Assembly (NCBI RefSeq): GCF_020510425.1
Contig: NZ_JAHBAH010000001.1
Span: 372,001 to 436,000, forward strand
Direction of reading: 5' to 3'
Source: Quatrionicoccus australiensis
GTDB lineage: Bacteria > Pseudomonadota > Gammaproteobacteria > Burkholderiales > Rhodocyclaceae
Length of the DNA: 64,000 nt
Part shown: positions 7,040 to 17,097 of the stretch, in pieces
How positions within the stretch are numbered: the stretch's first letter is position 1
Layout: the number at the start of each line of letters is the position of its first letter
The notes under the pieces: model-generated
Told to the model about the DNA's origin: nothing
The model's database searches: none
The model's input: only the letters and a program-made list of their open reading frames with translations
Program-made: the position numbers and the translations under genes

Positions 7040-9556
7040 ATGAAACATCACCTATTTGGAAACAAGAGCATCCACAATCGGATCTGGATCATTGTTGTGC
7101 TCTTCATCACCGGCACAATCCTCGCCCATCTAATTGATGCTTCGGCCCTGCGAGACTCGCTTTTACGTGAGAAGACCGCACAAACAAGGCATCTGGTCGA
7201 ATCCGGATACTCCATCCTGGCCCACTATCAAGGCCTGCAGGCGTCGGGAAAGCTGAGCGAAGCGGAAGCAAAAAAGATTGCCTCGGAAACCATTCGTTCA
7301 ATGCGCTACGGTGACAATGAGTATTTTTGGCTGAATGATACGGGGCAACCATTTCCAAAGATGATCATGCATCCTCTCCAGCCCGAACTGGAGGGAAAGA
7401 CACTTGAGTCGGAAAAATTCAACTCGGCGACGCAAGTCAGTTATGGCGACTCCGAGAACTTCGTAAATACGGATGGCCCGAAAAACCTGTTTATCGCCTT
7501 TGCGGACGTCGCCAATCGCTCAGGCTACGGCTTTGTTCGCTACGAATGGTACAAACAGACGAATGATGGGGCATCGAGCACGACAAAATACTCAAAGCTC
7601 TCCTTTGTTAAGAAATTTGAGCCTTGGGGATGGATCATCGGCTCGGGCATCTACATCGACGATATAGATGAAGCGTTGTCACTCCAGAGCCGGCATCAAC
7701 TGATACGCGCCACACTACTCTGCATTCTTTTGCTGATCGTTGCCGGGATAATTGCCCAAAGTACCCGAAAGATTGAGCTCGACCTGAAAAACAGCCAGGT
7801 TCGCATGCAGGCACTGATTGATGCGACGTCCGAAACAGTCCTGCTGCTCGGCCACAAAGGAGAAATTCAAGCAATAAACCAGTTTGGAGCCCAACGTTTC
7901 ACAAAAAAGCCAGAAGACCTGCTCGGCGAAAACTTTTTTGCCATGCTGCCAAAATCGTTGGCCAACTCGCGCCAGCTAGCGGTCGAGCAGGTCATTGCCA
8001 CAGCCGAGCCAATCACGCTAAACGATGAACGTAATGGCATTCAGTTCGAGAATTCGATTTATCCGGTTTACGATGCCAAAGGGTTGGCTGTCAGCGTAGC
8101 CGTTTACGCGAAGGACATCACCGAGCAGCACCAGGAAAAAGCGATTGCAGAAATCTTTCGCCACCTGGACATGGTTCTTCTGAAATGGCAAATGAATACC
8201 GCAACCGTTGCCCAGATTTTCTGCGACAACATTCTGCCTGTATTCAATCTTGCAGCAGCCTGGATTGGCAAGGCGGAAAGGGATGGACGAATCACTATCG
8301 TTGCCCAATCAGAAATGGTCGACCAGCACTTTCTCGACAGCGCGGAGCTTCCCCTGCATTGGAACCAGGCTGATACTGGCTGGCCACCCGTTCCTGCCGT
8401 GATCCGCAGCGGCTATCGTCAGATTAGCGAAGTCAGTGACAGTCTTGTCTTGCCACATTCACGCGCGGCAATCGATGCGGGGGTTCAATCAACGATAACG
8501 CTTCCCCTGACCTTGCAAGGTACGACCTGGGGCGCATTAGCCCTGTATAGCAAAAATGCCGCCTTAGTGACTGGCGCCCAGCAACGTTTAGCCGGGATTG
8601 CCAGCCGCCTCTCCGTGTCGCTCGAGTCAGCCCGACAACAGGAATGGCTCTCACTGCTCGACTTGGCACTAACCAGCGTCGAACAAGCTGTATTCATTTC
8701 TGATGCAAAAACCCATATTTTATGGGCCAACCAGGCCTTTTCCCGGATTAGCGGTTACACCCAGCAGGAGGTTATTGAGAAAACACCAGAACTGTTTCAC
8801 GTTCAGGATCAAGCCTCGACAAAGTTTTCTGAAATCCGCAATACAACAAGCAAAGGTCAGACATTTGACGGAGAAATTGATTTTGTTCATAAGGATGGAC
8901 ATATTTTCCAGGTTCACAAAATCATTACCCCTCTGCTTGACGAGAACAATCAGGTAAGCAATTTCGTCACTATCATCGAAGACATATCGCAACGAAAGGG
9001 TATGGAAGCTCAGGTTCAGCATATGGCCCATTACGACACGCTGACCGATCTGCCAAACCGCACCCTATTCCAGCAACTCCTCAAACAGGCGATTCCCGCC
9101 GCACGCCGTAGCGAAAAAATGGGGGCCCTACTTTTCATTGACCTCGATAAATTCAAGGCAATCAACGATAGAGAGGGGCATGCGGCAGGAGATTTCGTCT
9201 TGGTCGAAATTTCACGTCGATTGAAGGAATTAGTCCGGGAAAGCGACACAGTTGCCCGACTAGGTGGAGATGAATTTACCGCGATCCTTCCGGGGCTAAA
9301 TACACGGGAAGAGGCGCTGCTTATCGCCGAAAAAATTCGTTTGGCAATCAATAAACCCGTTGAGTTGGCAAGCGGCCCAATCTCCGTAGGCTGCAGTATC
9401 GGTATTGCCTATTTCCCGCAGGAAAACCAGGCCCCGGATGAGCTTCTAAGTACCGCAGATAAAGCGATGTATGAAGCAAAGCAGGCCGGGCACAACATGA
9501 TTCGAGAACAGGCCGGAGAGGCTGAAATGACAGCCCCTAAAACGGTCAGCAGCTAG
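7040..9556 (+). CDS. Membrane sensor diguanylate cyclase (Cache-PAS-GAF-PAS-GGDEF)
   Basis: This 838-aa protein is predicted to make cyclic di-GMP from two GTP. It has a transmembrane helix at about 12-32, a periplasmic Cache-type domain (about 40-205, with YFWLNDTGQPFPKMIMHP), a second transmembrane helix near 220-242, a PAS domain (about 255-350), a GAF-like region (about 370-530), and a second PAS (about 540-660). The C-terminal cyclase has an intact GGDEF at 742-746 and an RxxD inhibitory site (RESD, 733-736), so product feedback is likely. No EAL domain is present. The Cache domain suggests sensing of a small external ligand, unknown here. It stands alone and converges on the rRNA methyltransferase gene, overlapping it by 4 bp. 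Confidence 0.93.
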   Translation: MKHHLFGNKSIHNRIWIIVVLFITGTILAHLIDASALRDSLLREKTAQTRHLVESGYSILAHYQGLQASGKLSEAEAKKIASETIRSMRYGDNEYFWLNDTGQPFPKMIMHPLQPELEGKTLESEKFNSATQVSYGDSENFVNTDGPKNLFIAFADVANRSGYGFVRYEWYKQTNDGASSTTKYSKLSFVKKFEPWGWIIGSGIYIDDIDEALSLQSRHQLIRATLLCILLLIVAGIIAQSTRKIELDLKNSQVRMQALIDATSETVLLLGHKGEIQAINQFGAQRFTKKPEDLLGENFFAMLPKSLANSRQLAVEQVIATAEPITLNDERNGIQFENSIYPVYDAKGLAVSVAVYAKDITEQHQEKAIAEIFRHLDMVLLKWQMNTATVAQIFCDNILPVFNLAAAWIGKAERDGRITIVAQSEMVDQHFLDSAELPLHWNQADTGWPPVPAVIRSGYRQISEVSDSLVLPHSRAAIDAGVQSTITLPLTLQGTTWGALALYSKNAALVTGAQQRLAGIASRLSVSLESARQQEWLSLLDLALTSVEQAVFISDAKTHILWANQAFSRISGYTQQEVIEKTPELFHVQDQASTKFSEIRNTTSKGQTFDGEIDFVHKDGHIFQVHKIITPLLDENNQVSNFVTIIEDISQRKGMEAQVQHMAHYDTLTDLPNRTLFQQLLKQAIPAARRSEKMGALLFIDLDKFKAINDREGHAAGDFVLVEISRRLKELVRESDTVARLGGDEFTAILPGLNTREEALLIAEKIRLAINKPVELASGPISVGCSIGIAYFPQENQAPDELLSTADKAMYEAKQAGHNMIREQAGEAEMTAPKTVSS

Positions 9557-10323
9557 CCCAGCCTGCGACGCAGCATCTCGAACAGGCAAACGGCAGCGGC
9601 GGCAGCCACATTCAGCGACTCGACCGCACCCGGCATCGGAATACGGATACGCAGGCCGGCCGTAGCCAGCAATTCGGGCCGCACGCCCTGCCCTTCGGCA
9701 CCGAATACCCAGGCCAGCGGCCCGGACCAGGACGCTTCGAAAAGCGAAGTTGCCTGCTCCAGCGTGGTCACCGCCGTCGTGCCACGGTAATCGGCCATGA
9801 AGGCAGCGAGATCGACATCTTCATGGATGGCCAAGGCGAACTGGGCGCCCTGCCCGGCACGCAACACCTTGGGTGACCACGGCGAGGCGCAGCCCGGCGC
9901 CAGCAGCGCCTGCCTGATCCCAGCGGCGGCTGCAGTGCGCAGCAGCGTGCCGACATTGCCCGGATCCTGCACACCGTCGAGCAAAATGGCATCTTTTTCG
10001 TAGTCGACCGCCGGGCGCTGTGCGGGCATGGCTGCAATGGCCAGCAAACCGCTTGGCGTATCGACCAGGCCGAGATCGCGCAGCAGGCTGTCGGCAAGCA
10101 CGACGACATCGCGCCCGGCCGTGAAGCGGGCGATTTCGCCGACCTGCAGCGCCGATTCGGCGACGATCAGGCTGTCGACCGTACCGAATGCCGCTTCGTA
10201 AGCTTCGACCAGGTGCACGCCGTCGAGCAAGGTCTGGCCCGTCTTGCGCCGCTCACGCCCCGATTCAGCGAGACGCTTCAGGCTCTTGTAAAAGGCGTTG
10301 TCGCGCGACTGGATCAGCTTCAT
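9553..10323 (-). CDS. TrmH/SpoU-family RNA 2'-O-methyltransferase
   Basis: This 256-aa SPOUT-class methyltransferase probably transfers a methyl group from SAM to a ribose 2'-OH in rRNA or tRNA. The three SpoU motifs are present: [31 protein letters not shown], and the C-terminal knot [18 protein letters not shown]. The N-terminal 90 residues match the small substrate-binding domain of RlmB-like proteins. The exact target cannot be read from the sequence. Its start overlaps the end of rnhB by four bases, so it is the last gene of the minus-strand operon. Confidence 0.88.
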   Translation of the reverse strand: MKLIQSRDNAFYKSLKRLAESGRERRKTGQTLLDGVHLVEAYEAAFGTVDSLIVAESALQVGEIARFTAGRDVVVLADSLLRDLGLVDTPSGLLAIAAMPAQRPAVDYEKDAILLDGVQDPGNVGTLLRTAAAAGIRQALLAPGCASPWSPKVLRAGQGAQFALAIHEDVDLAAFMADYRGTTAVTTLEQATSLFEASWSGPLAWVFGAEGQGVRPELLATAGLRIRIPMPGAVESLNVAAAAAVCLFEMLRRRLG

Positions 10324-10910
10324 AGCAGGGAGAGCTGTTTCGCCACCGGCCCGAAACTGCGTCGATGCACCGGCGAAGCGCCATGTTGTTCCAGCGCAGC
10401 GAAGTGTGCGGCCGTCGGATAACCCATGTGGCGGTCAAAACCGTATTGCGGATACTGCGCATGCAATTCAAGCATCTCGGCATCACGCACCGTCTTGGCG
10501 AGAATCGAGGCAGCGGCGATCGAGGCGATCTTGCCGTCGCCCTTGACGATGGCCTCGACCGGAATATCCAGTTGCGGGCAGCGATTGCCATCGACCAGCG
10601 CACTCGTCGGCCGCACGGCAAGACCGGCCACGGCACGCTGCATGGCGAGCATCGTCGCGTGCAGGATATTGAGGCGGTCGATTTCCTCGACCGAGGCCGA
10701 GGCAACGCACCAGGCCACGGCCCGCTCGCGGATCAGCACCGCCAGCGCATCGCGCTTCTTTTCGGAAAGTTTTTTCGAATCATTGAGGCCGGCAATCGGC
10801 CGTGCCGGATCAAGAATGACTGCTGCCGCGACCACCGTACCAGCCAGCGGCCCGCGCCCGGCCTCGTCGATACCGCAGACCAGGCCCGGCGGGATCATCA
10901 GTTCAGGCAT
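10320..10910 (-). CDS. rnhB: Ribonuclease HII
   Basis: This 196-aa enzyme nicks RNA-DNA hybrids at embedded ribonucleotides. The catalytic [12 protein letters not shown] (13-24, with Asp15 and Glu16) and the later LVDGNRCP and [11 protein letters not shown] segments are characteristic of RNase HII. The C-terminal [14 protein letters not shown] is also typical. It overlaps lpxB by 13 bp, the usual lpxB-rnhB arrangement of Proteobacteria. Confidence 0.95.
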   Translation of the reverse strand: MPELMIPPGLVCGIDEAGRGPLAGTVVAAAVILDPARPIAGLNDSKKLSEKKRDALAVLIRERAVAWCVASASVEEIDRLNILHATMLAMQRAVAGLAVRPTSALVDGNRCPQLDIPVEAIVKGDGKIASIAAASILAKTVRDAEMLELHAQYPQYGFDRHMGYPTAAHFAALEQHGASPVHRRSFGPVAKQLSLL

Positions 10911-12043
10911 TGAATGACCGCGTTGGCGGCCTTTTCGGCGGTGTTCTGGCGCAATTGCCAGTGGATGTCGGTGAACACTTCAGCCACTGCCGCCGCGTTT
11001 TCCTTGTCCTCGTAGAGCTTGATCAGGGCTTCCGCCAGGTTTTCCGGCGTTGCCTGGTCCTGCAGTATCTCCGGCACCACTTCGCGCCCGGCCAGGACAT
11101 TGGGCAGGCCGACGAAAGCCTGGTAGGCCATGCGTTTCATGATCCAGTACGACAACTTGGCAATCTTGTAGGTGATCACCATCGGCCGCTTGATCAGCGC
11201 GGCTTCCAACGTCGCGGTACCACTCGCGACCAGCGACACGTCGGCCGCGCCAAGCGCATCCTGGGCGTGCCCGAACAGCAGTCGGAACGGGACCTCGCCG
11301 GCCTGCTGCGTGTACATCGCCATCTCGAACTGCAAGCGCGTCTCGCGCGTGGTCAGCGGCACGACAAACAAGGCGCCGGGCAGACGTTCGTGAATCAGTT
11401 TGGCCGTCTGCACGAAAGTCTCGGCCATCATCGCCAGCTCACCCTGACGACTACCGGGCAGCAAGGCGAAGATCGGCGCATCCTTGGGCATGGCGAGCTT
11501 CTCGCGCACTGCCGTTTTGCTGGTTTCCAGCGGAATGATGTCGGCCAGCGGATGCCCGACATAGGTCACCGGAATGTGCGCCTTCTCGTAGAGCGGCGGC
11601 TCCATCGGAAACAGCGCCAGAACACGGTTGACCGCCCGGCCGATCTTCTTGATGCGACCGCCGCGCCAGGCCCAGATCGACGGGCTGACGTAATGGATGG
11701 TCTTGATGCCAGCCGCCTTGAGATCGGTTTCCAGACCCAGATTGAAGTCCGGCGCATCGACCCCGATGAAGATGTCGGGCCGGATGTCGAGCAGACGCTT
11801 TTTCAGCTGGCGCCGGATGCCGGCAATCTCGCGATAATTCTTCAGGGCATCGACATAGCCCATGACCGCCAGCTTTTCAAGCGGCCACCAGGCGTCAAAA
11901 CCCTGCCCCTGCATGCGCGGACCGCCGATGCCATAGAACACGGCATCGGGCAGACGCGCCTTGAGCGCGGCGATCAGATGACTGGCCAGCAAGTCACCGG
12001 AGGCCTCGCCGGCCACCATCGCAATCCGTACCACGTTGCCCAT
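10898..12043 (-). CDS. lpxB: Lipid-A-disaccharide synthase
   Basis: This 381-aa GT19 glycosyltransferase joins UDP-2,3-diacylglucosamine and lipid X to give the lipid A disaccharide at the inner membrane. It opens with [20 protein letters not shown], shows [14 protein letters not shown] and the [17 protein letters not shown] motif, and has [10 protein letters not shown] and a C-terminal VASGTATLE donor-site segment. Its start abuts the lpxA stop, so translation is coupled. The length is normal. Confidence 0.96.
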   Translation of the reverse strand: MGNVVRIAMVAGEASGDLLASHLIAALKARLPDAVFYGIGGPRMQGQGFDAWWPLEKLAVMGYVDALKNYREIAGIRRQLKKRLLDIRPDIFIGVDAPDFNLGLETDLKAAGIKTIHYVSPSIWAWRGGRIKKIGRAVNRVLALFPMEPPLYEKAHIPVTYVGHPLADIIPLETSKTAVREKLAMPKDAPIFALLPGSRQGELAMMAETFVQTAKLIHERLPGALFVVPLTTRETRLQFEMAMYTQQAGEVPFRLLFGHAQDALGAADVSLVASGTATLEAALIKRPMVITYKIAKLSYWIMKRMAYQAFVGLPNVLAGREVVPEILQDQATPENLAEALIKLYEDKENAAAVAEVFTDIHWQLRQNTAEKAANAVIQCLN

Positions 12044-12813
12044 CAGCGAATAATGCCGCGCTTGGACAGCTCAAGAAAATCGACAAAACGCTGCACATCG
12101 GGCTGCGTCTTGGCGTCTTCCGCCAGCTTCTGTTTGGCTTCCTCAAGCAGCAGGCCGGACTTGTAGAGCGTGCGGTAAGCGCGCTTCAGCGAGCTCAGCG
12201 ACTCGGCGGTAAAACCTCGACGCTTCAGGCCTTCAACATTGATGCCGTAAGGTTGCGCCGTGTTGCCGGCGGCCATCAGGTAAGGCGGCACATCCTGCAG
12301 GATCACGGTGCTGACCGCCGTCATGACGTGGGCGCCGATGCGGCAGAACTGGTGCACGCCGGTAAAGCCGCCGAGAATCGCCCAGTCATCCACGACAACG
12401 TGGCCGGCCAGGGAGGCATTGTTCGCAAAGGTGACCTTGTTGCCGACCTGGCAATCGTGTGCGATATGCACGTAGGCCATGATCCAGTTGTCGTCGCCGA
12501 TCTTGGTGACGCCGGCATCCTGCACGGTTCCCAGATTGAAAGTGCAGAACTCGCGGATCGTGTTGCGGTCGCCGATCTCGAGACGGGTCGGTTCGCCGGC
12601 GTACTTCTTGTCCTGCGGCACTTCGCCCAGCGAACAGAACTGGAAGATATGGTTGTCGCGACCAATGCGGGTATGCCCGGTAATGATCGTGTGCGGCCCG
12701 ATTTTCGTGCCGTCGCCGATCTCGACGTGGGGACCGATGATCGAATAGGCGCCGATCTCGACATTGGCACCGATCCTGGCGCCCGGATCGACAATGGCTG
12801 TTGGATGAATCAT
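12043..12813 (-). CDS. lpxA: UDP-N-acetylglucosamine acyltransferase
   Basis: This 256-aa left-handed beta-helix protein catalyses the first lipid A step, 3-O-acylation of UDP-GlcNAc by acyl-ACP. Hexapeptide repeats fill residues 1-185, and the catalytic His lies in [14 protein letters not shown]-terminal helical domain follows. I chose the ATG at 12813, one base after the fabZ stop, because the family begins [12 protein letters not shown]. An upstream GTG would add 7 residues. Confidence 0.95.
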   Translation of the reverse strand: MIHPTAIVDPGARIGANVEIGAYSIIGPHVEIGDGTKIGPHTIITGHTRIGRDNHIFQFCSLGEVPQDKKYAGEPTRLEIGDRNTIREFCTFNLGTVQDAGVTKIGDDNWIMAYVHIAHDCQVGNKVTFANNASLAGHVVVDDWAILGGFTGVHQFCRIGAHVMTAVSTVILQDVPPYLMAAGNTAQPYGINVEGLKRRGFTAESLSSLKRAYRTLYKSGLLLEEAKQKLAEDAKTQPDVQRFVDFLELSKRGIIR

Positions 12814-12814
12814 G

Positions 12815-13255
12815 TCAGAGATCCCGCTTGGCACACATCAGCTTGGCCGAGGCAGCCAGTTGGCCGTCGACACGGGCTTCGGCGATGAATTTCCAGACGC
12901 CGCGCATCTGGCGCTCGATTTCGACATGCAGGTGCAACTGGTCACCAGGCACAACCGGACGCTTGAAACGGGCATCGTCGATGCCGGCAAAGTAGAACAC
13001 GGTATCCGCCGACGGCTTTTCGTCCATCGACTTGAAGGAAAGGATGCCCGCCGCCTGGGCCAGCGCTTCCATGATCAGCACGCCCGGCATGACCGGATGG
13101 TGCGGAAAATGGCCGACGAAGTACGGCTCGTTCATCGTGATGTTCTTGTAGGCGTGAATCGACTTGCCGGGCTCGATCTCGAGCACGCGATCGACCAGCA
13201 GGAACGGGTAACGATGCGGCAGATGCTCGAGAATTTGTTGAATGTCCATTTCCAT
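12815..13255 (-). CDS. fabZ: 3-hydroxyacyl-ACP dehydratase FabZ
   Basis: This 146-aa hot-dog-fold enzyme dehydrates (3R)-hydroxyacyl-ACP in fatty acid elongation. [13 protein letters not shown] and the active-site [19 protein letters not shown] (His49, Glu63) are intact. Between lpxD and lpxA it competes with them for the shared hydroxyacyl-ACP pool. An alternative ATG two codons later (13249) is possible. Confidence 0.96.
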   Translation of the reverse strand: MEMDIQQILEHLPHRYPFLLVDRVLEIEPGKSIHAYKNITMNEPYFVGHFPHHPVMPGVLIMEALAQAAGILSFKSMDEKPSADTVFYFAGIDDARFKRPVVPGDQLHLHVEIERQMRGVWKFIAEARVDGQLAASAKLMCAKRDL

Positions 13256-13258
13256 TTT

Positions 13259-14302
13259 TCAGCCCTCTACATTGGTATTTTTAAGTTTTTTCTCGAGTTC
13301 CGTAACCCGCTCAGCCAACCTGGCCAGATGCCTGATCTGCGCTGCATTGTGCAACCAATTTCCGTGCTCTTCCAACGGGAAGACACTGGTGTATTGCCCC
13401 GGTTTGGTGATGTTCTTCATGACCAGGGAGCCACCGGAAATCACCGCCCCGGAGGCAATCGTCACATGCCCGGCAATCATCGCCGCCCCGCCGATGATCA
13501 CGTTGTCCTGCAAGGTGACACTGCCCGCCACCGCGGCACAGGCGGCGATGACGCAATGCTTGCCGATCTGGCAGTTGTGGCCGATCTGGATCTGGTTGTC
13601 GATCTTGCTGCCGTCGCCAATCACGGTGTCGTCGAGTGCGCCACGGTCGACCGTCGTACTGGCGCCAATTTCAACGTTGTCGCCAATGATGACCCGACCG
13701 ATCTGCGGAATCTTGATCCACTGTCCCTGGTCCGGAGCGAAACCGAAACCATCGGCACCGATCACGACGCCGGAATGCAGGATGACATTGCTCCCGATCT
13801 CGCAACCAGCGTAGATGCTGACATTCGGATAGAGAATGCTACCGGCACCAATTACAACATCGTCACCGAGCACACAACCGGCATGAAGGACGACGCCCTC
13901 GCCCAGACTGACCCGAGCCCCGATCGTGACCTGCGGGCCGATACTGGCACTGGCCGGCACTTCCGAAGCGCAGCAGGCACTCGGATGCACGCCGGCAGCC
14001 ATCGCCGGCCGCGGATTGAGCAGCGTTGCCAGGCGGGCGTAATAGGCATAAGGATTTTTGCTGACAATGCGCGGCAAATCGACGGCATCGGCAAAATCCG
14101 GTGCGACGATTACGGCCGACGCGCGCGTCGTCGCCAACTGACTCCGGTATTTCAGATTGGTCAGAAAGCCGATTTCGCCAGCGCCCGCCGAAGCCAGCGT
14201 CGCCACCTGCCTGATCTGCGTTTCGGCGTCACCAAGCACATCGCCGCCCAGTCGGGCGGCGATGTCAGCCAGGGAAAGCGGAGTACCCCCAGCCACCGGC
14301 AT
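13259..14302 (-). CDS. lpxD: UDP-3-O-(3-hydroxyacyl)glucosamine N-acyltransferase
   Basis: This 347-aa protein has an N-terminal uridine-binding domain (about 1-100, with IGFLTNLKYRSQL) and a left-handed beta-helix of hexapeptide repeats (about 100-310). The catalytic His region is QIGHNCQIGKHCVIA. A C-terminal helical tail is rich in Lys/Glu. It performs the third lipid A step, N-acylation. The start overlaps the skp stop by TAATG. Confidence 0.95.
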   Translation of the reverse strand: MPVAGGTPLSLADIAARLGGDVLGDAETQIRQVATLASAGAGEIGFLTNLKYRSQLATTRASAVIVAPDFADAVDLPRIVSKNPYAYYARLATLLNPRPAMAAGVHPSACCASEVPASASIGPQVTIGARVSLGEGVVLHAGCVLGDDVVIGAGSILYPNVSIYAGCEIGSNVILHSGVVIGADGFGFAPDQGQWIKIPQIGRVIIGDNVEIGASTTVDRGALDDTVIGDGSKIDNQIQIGHNCQIGKHCVIAACAAVAGSVTLQDNVIIGGAAMIAGHVTIASGAVISGGSLVMKNITKPGQYTSVFPLEEHGNWLHNAAQIRHLARLAERVTELEKKLKNTNVEG

Positions 14303-14805
14303 TACTTGCCTTCGGCAAGAGCCTTGATCACACGATCGGTAATATCCAGCTTCGGGCTGACCCAGACCACGTCCTGAAGAATCAGATCGAACTTGTCGCC
14401 TTCGGCGATCTGCTTGATGGCCTTGTTGGCCTTCTCGATCACGGCGGCATTTTCTTCGTTCTGACGCAAGTTCAGATCTTCGCGGAATTCGCGCTGCTTG
14501 CGCTGGAACTCACGCGACAACTCGCCGAATTCCTTTTCCTTGTTGCGGCGGTCACCCTCCGACATGGTCACGGAATTCTTTTCCAGATTTTCCTGCAGAC
14601 CCTGCAACTGCTTGGCCATGCGCTGGAGATCCTGGTCTCGCTTGGCGAACTCGCCTTCCAGCTTCTTGGCAGCCTTCTGGGCAGCCGGTGCATCGCGGAA
14701 AATGCGCTGGGTATTGACGTAACCGACCTTCAATTCATTGGCACTGACCCCCGTCACGAACAGGGCGGACATCAGCGATGCGAGAACTAGAGACTTAACT
14801 TTCAA
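14302..14805 (-). CDS. skp: Periplasmic chaperone Skp/OmpH
   Basis: This 167-aa protein has a signal peptide ending VSA before NELKVGYVNTQ, then long charged helices (about 45-120) that form the tentacles of the trimeric jellyfish-shaped chaperone. It binds unfolded outer membrane proteins and hands them to BamA, encoded just upstream. The basic coiled region KRDQDLQRMAKQLQG is typical. Confidence 0.93.
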   Translation of the reverse strand: MKVKSLVLASLMSALFVTGVSANELKVGYVNTQRIFRDAPAAQKAAKKLEGEFAKRDQDLQRMAKQLQGLQENLEKNSVTMSEGDRRNKEKEFGELSREFQRKQREFREDLNLRQNEENAAVIEKANKAIKQIAEGDKFDLILQDVVWVSPKLDITDRVIKALAEGK

Positions 14806-14820
14806 CTTGAGACTCCTGAA

Positions 14821-17097
14821 TCAAAATGTAGTGCCCATCTGGAACTGGAAGGCTTCTGCCTTGTCGGTGGACGACTTGTTGAGCGGCCTGCCGAAACTGA
14901 ATTTTAACGGACCCATCGGCGAAATCCACGCGGCAGAAAGACCGGTTGAATAGCGAAGTTGCCCCAGATCAAACTTTTCGTCCGTCTGATAGACCTGACC
15001 CGCATCAAAGAACCACCCCATGCGGAAAGTCTTTTCCATCCCGGGGAAACCCCATAGCAACTCTGCATTGGCGATAACACGACGATTACCACCAACATGG
15101 TATTCCGTTCCATTCCATGGCGTACCGAGTGAGGAGGCCTTATAGCCACGCACCGAACCGACGCCACCCGCGTAAAAGTTCTTGAAGAACGGCAACTCCA
15201 TGCCACCATAACCATTTGCATAACCCAACTCGCCGTTCAGCATAATCGTAAACTTGCTGTTCAGCGGAATGAAATGCTGCAACTGGTAATTGGCACGATA
15301 GTACTTCAGGTCGCCACCAGGCAAGGCCAGTTCGATGCCGGCACGCTGGTAGGTTCCCTTGGTCGGGAAGAAATAATTGTCCTTGCTGTCACTGGCCCAA
15401 TTAAGGGTTACCGGCAAGGAAAGATTGCGATTACCAAACTTGTCGACAAAATCCTGATAGTACTTTGGGCTATCGCTTGTCGTGGTGATGTTGGTCGAAT
15501 CTAACCCCAAGCCAATGCCCAAGGACTCCTTTTCGCCAATCGGAAAACCAAAACGAATACCACCACCAGTTGAGGATGAGGTGTAATAAGCAATCGCCGT
15601 TGAACTCGTATTCACCGTACGATGATATATATCGAAGCCTTGGCTTACGCCATCCTGCGTGAAGTAAGGATTCGTATAGGAAAAAGCATAGGTTCGATAC
15701 GACTTGGCCGAGTTGACTTGAACCGAGACATTGTTGCCGCTACCCAGGAAGTTGTTCTGGGAAATCGACCCGGAAAGGATGACCTTGTCGGTGCTGGAGG
15801 TTCCCACACCCAGCATCAGATTACCGGTCGGCTTTTCGACCACCGCCAGATTGACATCAATCTGGTCTGCCGTACCAGGCACTGCCGGGGTATCAACGAC
15901 AACCTCAGTAAAATACCCCAGTCGATCCAAGCGCTGCTTTGACGCAGTCACGCGCTCAGCGTCATACCAGCCGCCTTCCATCTGACGAACTTCACGACGC
16001 ACGACCTCATCACGCGTCTTGGTATTGCCGGTCACGTTAACCCGGCGCACATAAACCCGTTTTCCCGGATCGACAAAAATGGTGAAGGCGACCTTGCGCT
16101 TTTCCTTGTCTATTTCGGGTGCGGCATTGACATTGGCAAAGGCATAACCTTCCTTGCCCAGTCGCTCGCTAATCGCCTTGGTCGACTCGTTCAGACGCTC
16201 ACGCGAGAACACATCGCCGGCCTTGACCTTGACCAGATTGCGCAACTCGTCTTCGGAAACGCTGAATTCACCGGCCAGCTTGACCGAGGAAACCTGATAA
16301 CGCTCACCCTCCACCACATTGACAGTGATGAACACATCCTGCTTGTCGGGAGAAATCGAAACCTGGGTCGACTCGACATTGAATTCCAGGTAGCCCTGAT
16401 TCATGTAGAAAGACTTCAGTTTTTCCAGGTCGGCCGAGAGCTTTTGCCGCGAATACTGGTCACTCTTCGAATACCAAGTCAACCAGCCCGGTGTCGTCAA
16501 TTCGAACTGGGACAAAAGCTCCTTGTCGCTAAAGGACTTGGCGCCAACGAAATTGATCTGGCGGATCTTGGCAGCAACACCTTCTTCGATATTGAAATTG
16601 ATCCCGACCCGGTTCCGCTCAAGCGGCGTTACCGTCGTCGTGATATTCACACCGTATTTGCCACGCGTCAGATACTGACGCTTGAGTTCCTGCTCGGCCT
16701 TCTCCAGCAGTGCGCGATCGAAGATCCGGCCTTCGGCAATCCCGGTATCCTTCAGGGCCTTGACGATGACATCCTTGTCGAATTCTTTCAAACCAACGAA
16801 GTCAAGCTTGGCGACGGCGGGACGCTCCTGCACGACAACGACCATGACATCGCGATCAATCTCGAGACGCACGTCCTTGAAAAAACCCGTGGCAAAAAGC
16901 GCCTTGATCGACTGGGCAGCCTTTTCATCGGTGAGCGTATCGCCGACCTTGACCGGCAGGTAACTGAAGACGGTACCCGCTTCGGTACGCTGGATGCCCT
17001 CAACACGGATATCCTTGACCGCAAAAGGCTCGAAAGCCAGCGCGGGCGTGGCAAAGAGGCCAGCAATCAGGAAAGACAGCAGCGATTTGTTCATCAT
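14821..17097 (-). CDS. bamA: Outer membrane assembly factor BamA
   Basis: This 758-aa Omp85 protein inserts beta-barrel proteins into the outer membrane. It has a signal peptide ending TPALA, five POTRA domains over roughly residues 22-420 and a C-terminal 16-strand barrel. The barrel includes the VRGY motif in AGGVGSVRGYK and ends in Phe (FQMGTTF), as expected. Two adjacent ATGs follow the rseP stop without a gap; the first was used. Confidence 0.96.
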   Translation of the reverse strand: MMNKSLLSFLIAGLFATPALAFEPFAVKDIRVEGIQRTEAGTVFSYLPVKVGDTLTDEKAAQSIKALFATGFFKDVRLEIDRDVMVVVVQERPAVAKLDFVGLKEFDKDVIVKALKDTGIAEGRIFDRALLEKAEQELKRQYLTRGKYGVNITTTVTPLERNRVGINFNIEEGVAAKIRQINFVGAKSFSDKELLSQFELTTPGWLTWYSKSDQYSRQKLSADLEKLKSFYMNQGYLEFNVESTQVSISPDKQDVFITVNVVEGERYQVSSVKLAGEFSVSEDELRNLVKVKAGDVFSRERLNESTKAISERLGKEGYAFANVNAAPEIDKEKRKVAFTIFVDPGKRVYVRRVNVTGNTKTRDEVVRREVRQMEGGWYDAERVTASKQRLDRLGYFTEVVVDTPAVPGTADQIDVNLAVVEKPTGNLMLGVGTSSTDKVILSGSISQNNFLGSGNNVSVQVNSAKSYRTYAFSYTNPYFTQDGVSQGFDIYHRTVNTSSTAIAYYTSSSTGGGIRFGFPIGEKESLGIGLGLDSTNITTTSDSPKYYQDFVDKFGNRNLSLPVTLNWASDSKDNYFFPTKGTYQRAGIELALPGGDLKYYRANYQLQHFIPLNSKFTIMLNGELGYANGYGGMELPFFKNFYAGGVGSVRGYKASSLGTPWNGTEYHVGGNRRVIANAELLWGFPGMEKTFRMGWFFDAGQVYQTDEKFDLGQLRYSTGLSAAWISPMGPLKFSFGRPLNKSSTDKAEAFQFQMGTTF

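Noticed and set aside
10910..14377. Very long plus-strand frames antisense to the lpx genes, and similar ones opposite smc, zipA and bamA.
   Set aside because: Shadows of GC-rich codon use; compositions are Arg/Gly/His-rich and the opposite strand encodes conserved enzymes.
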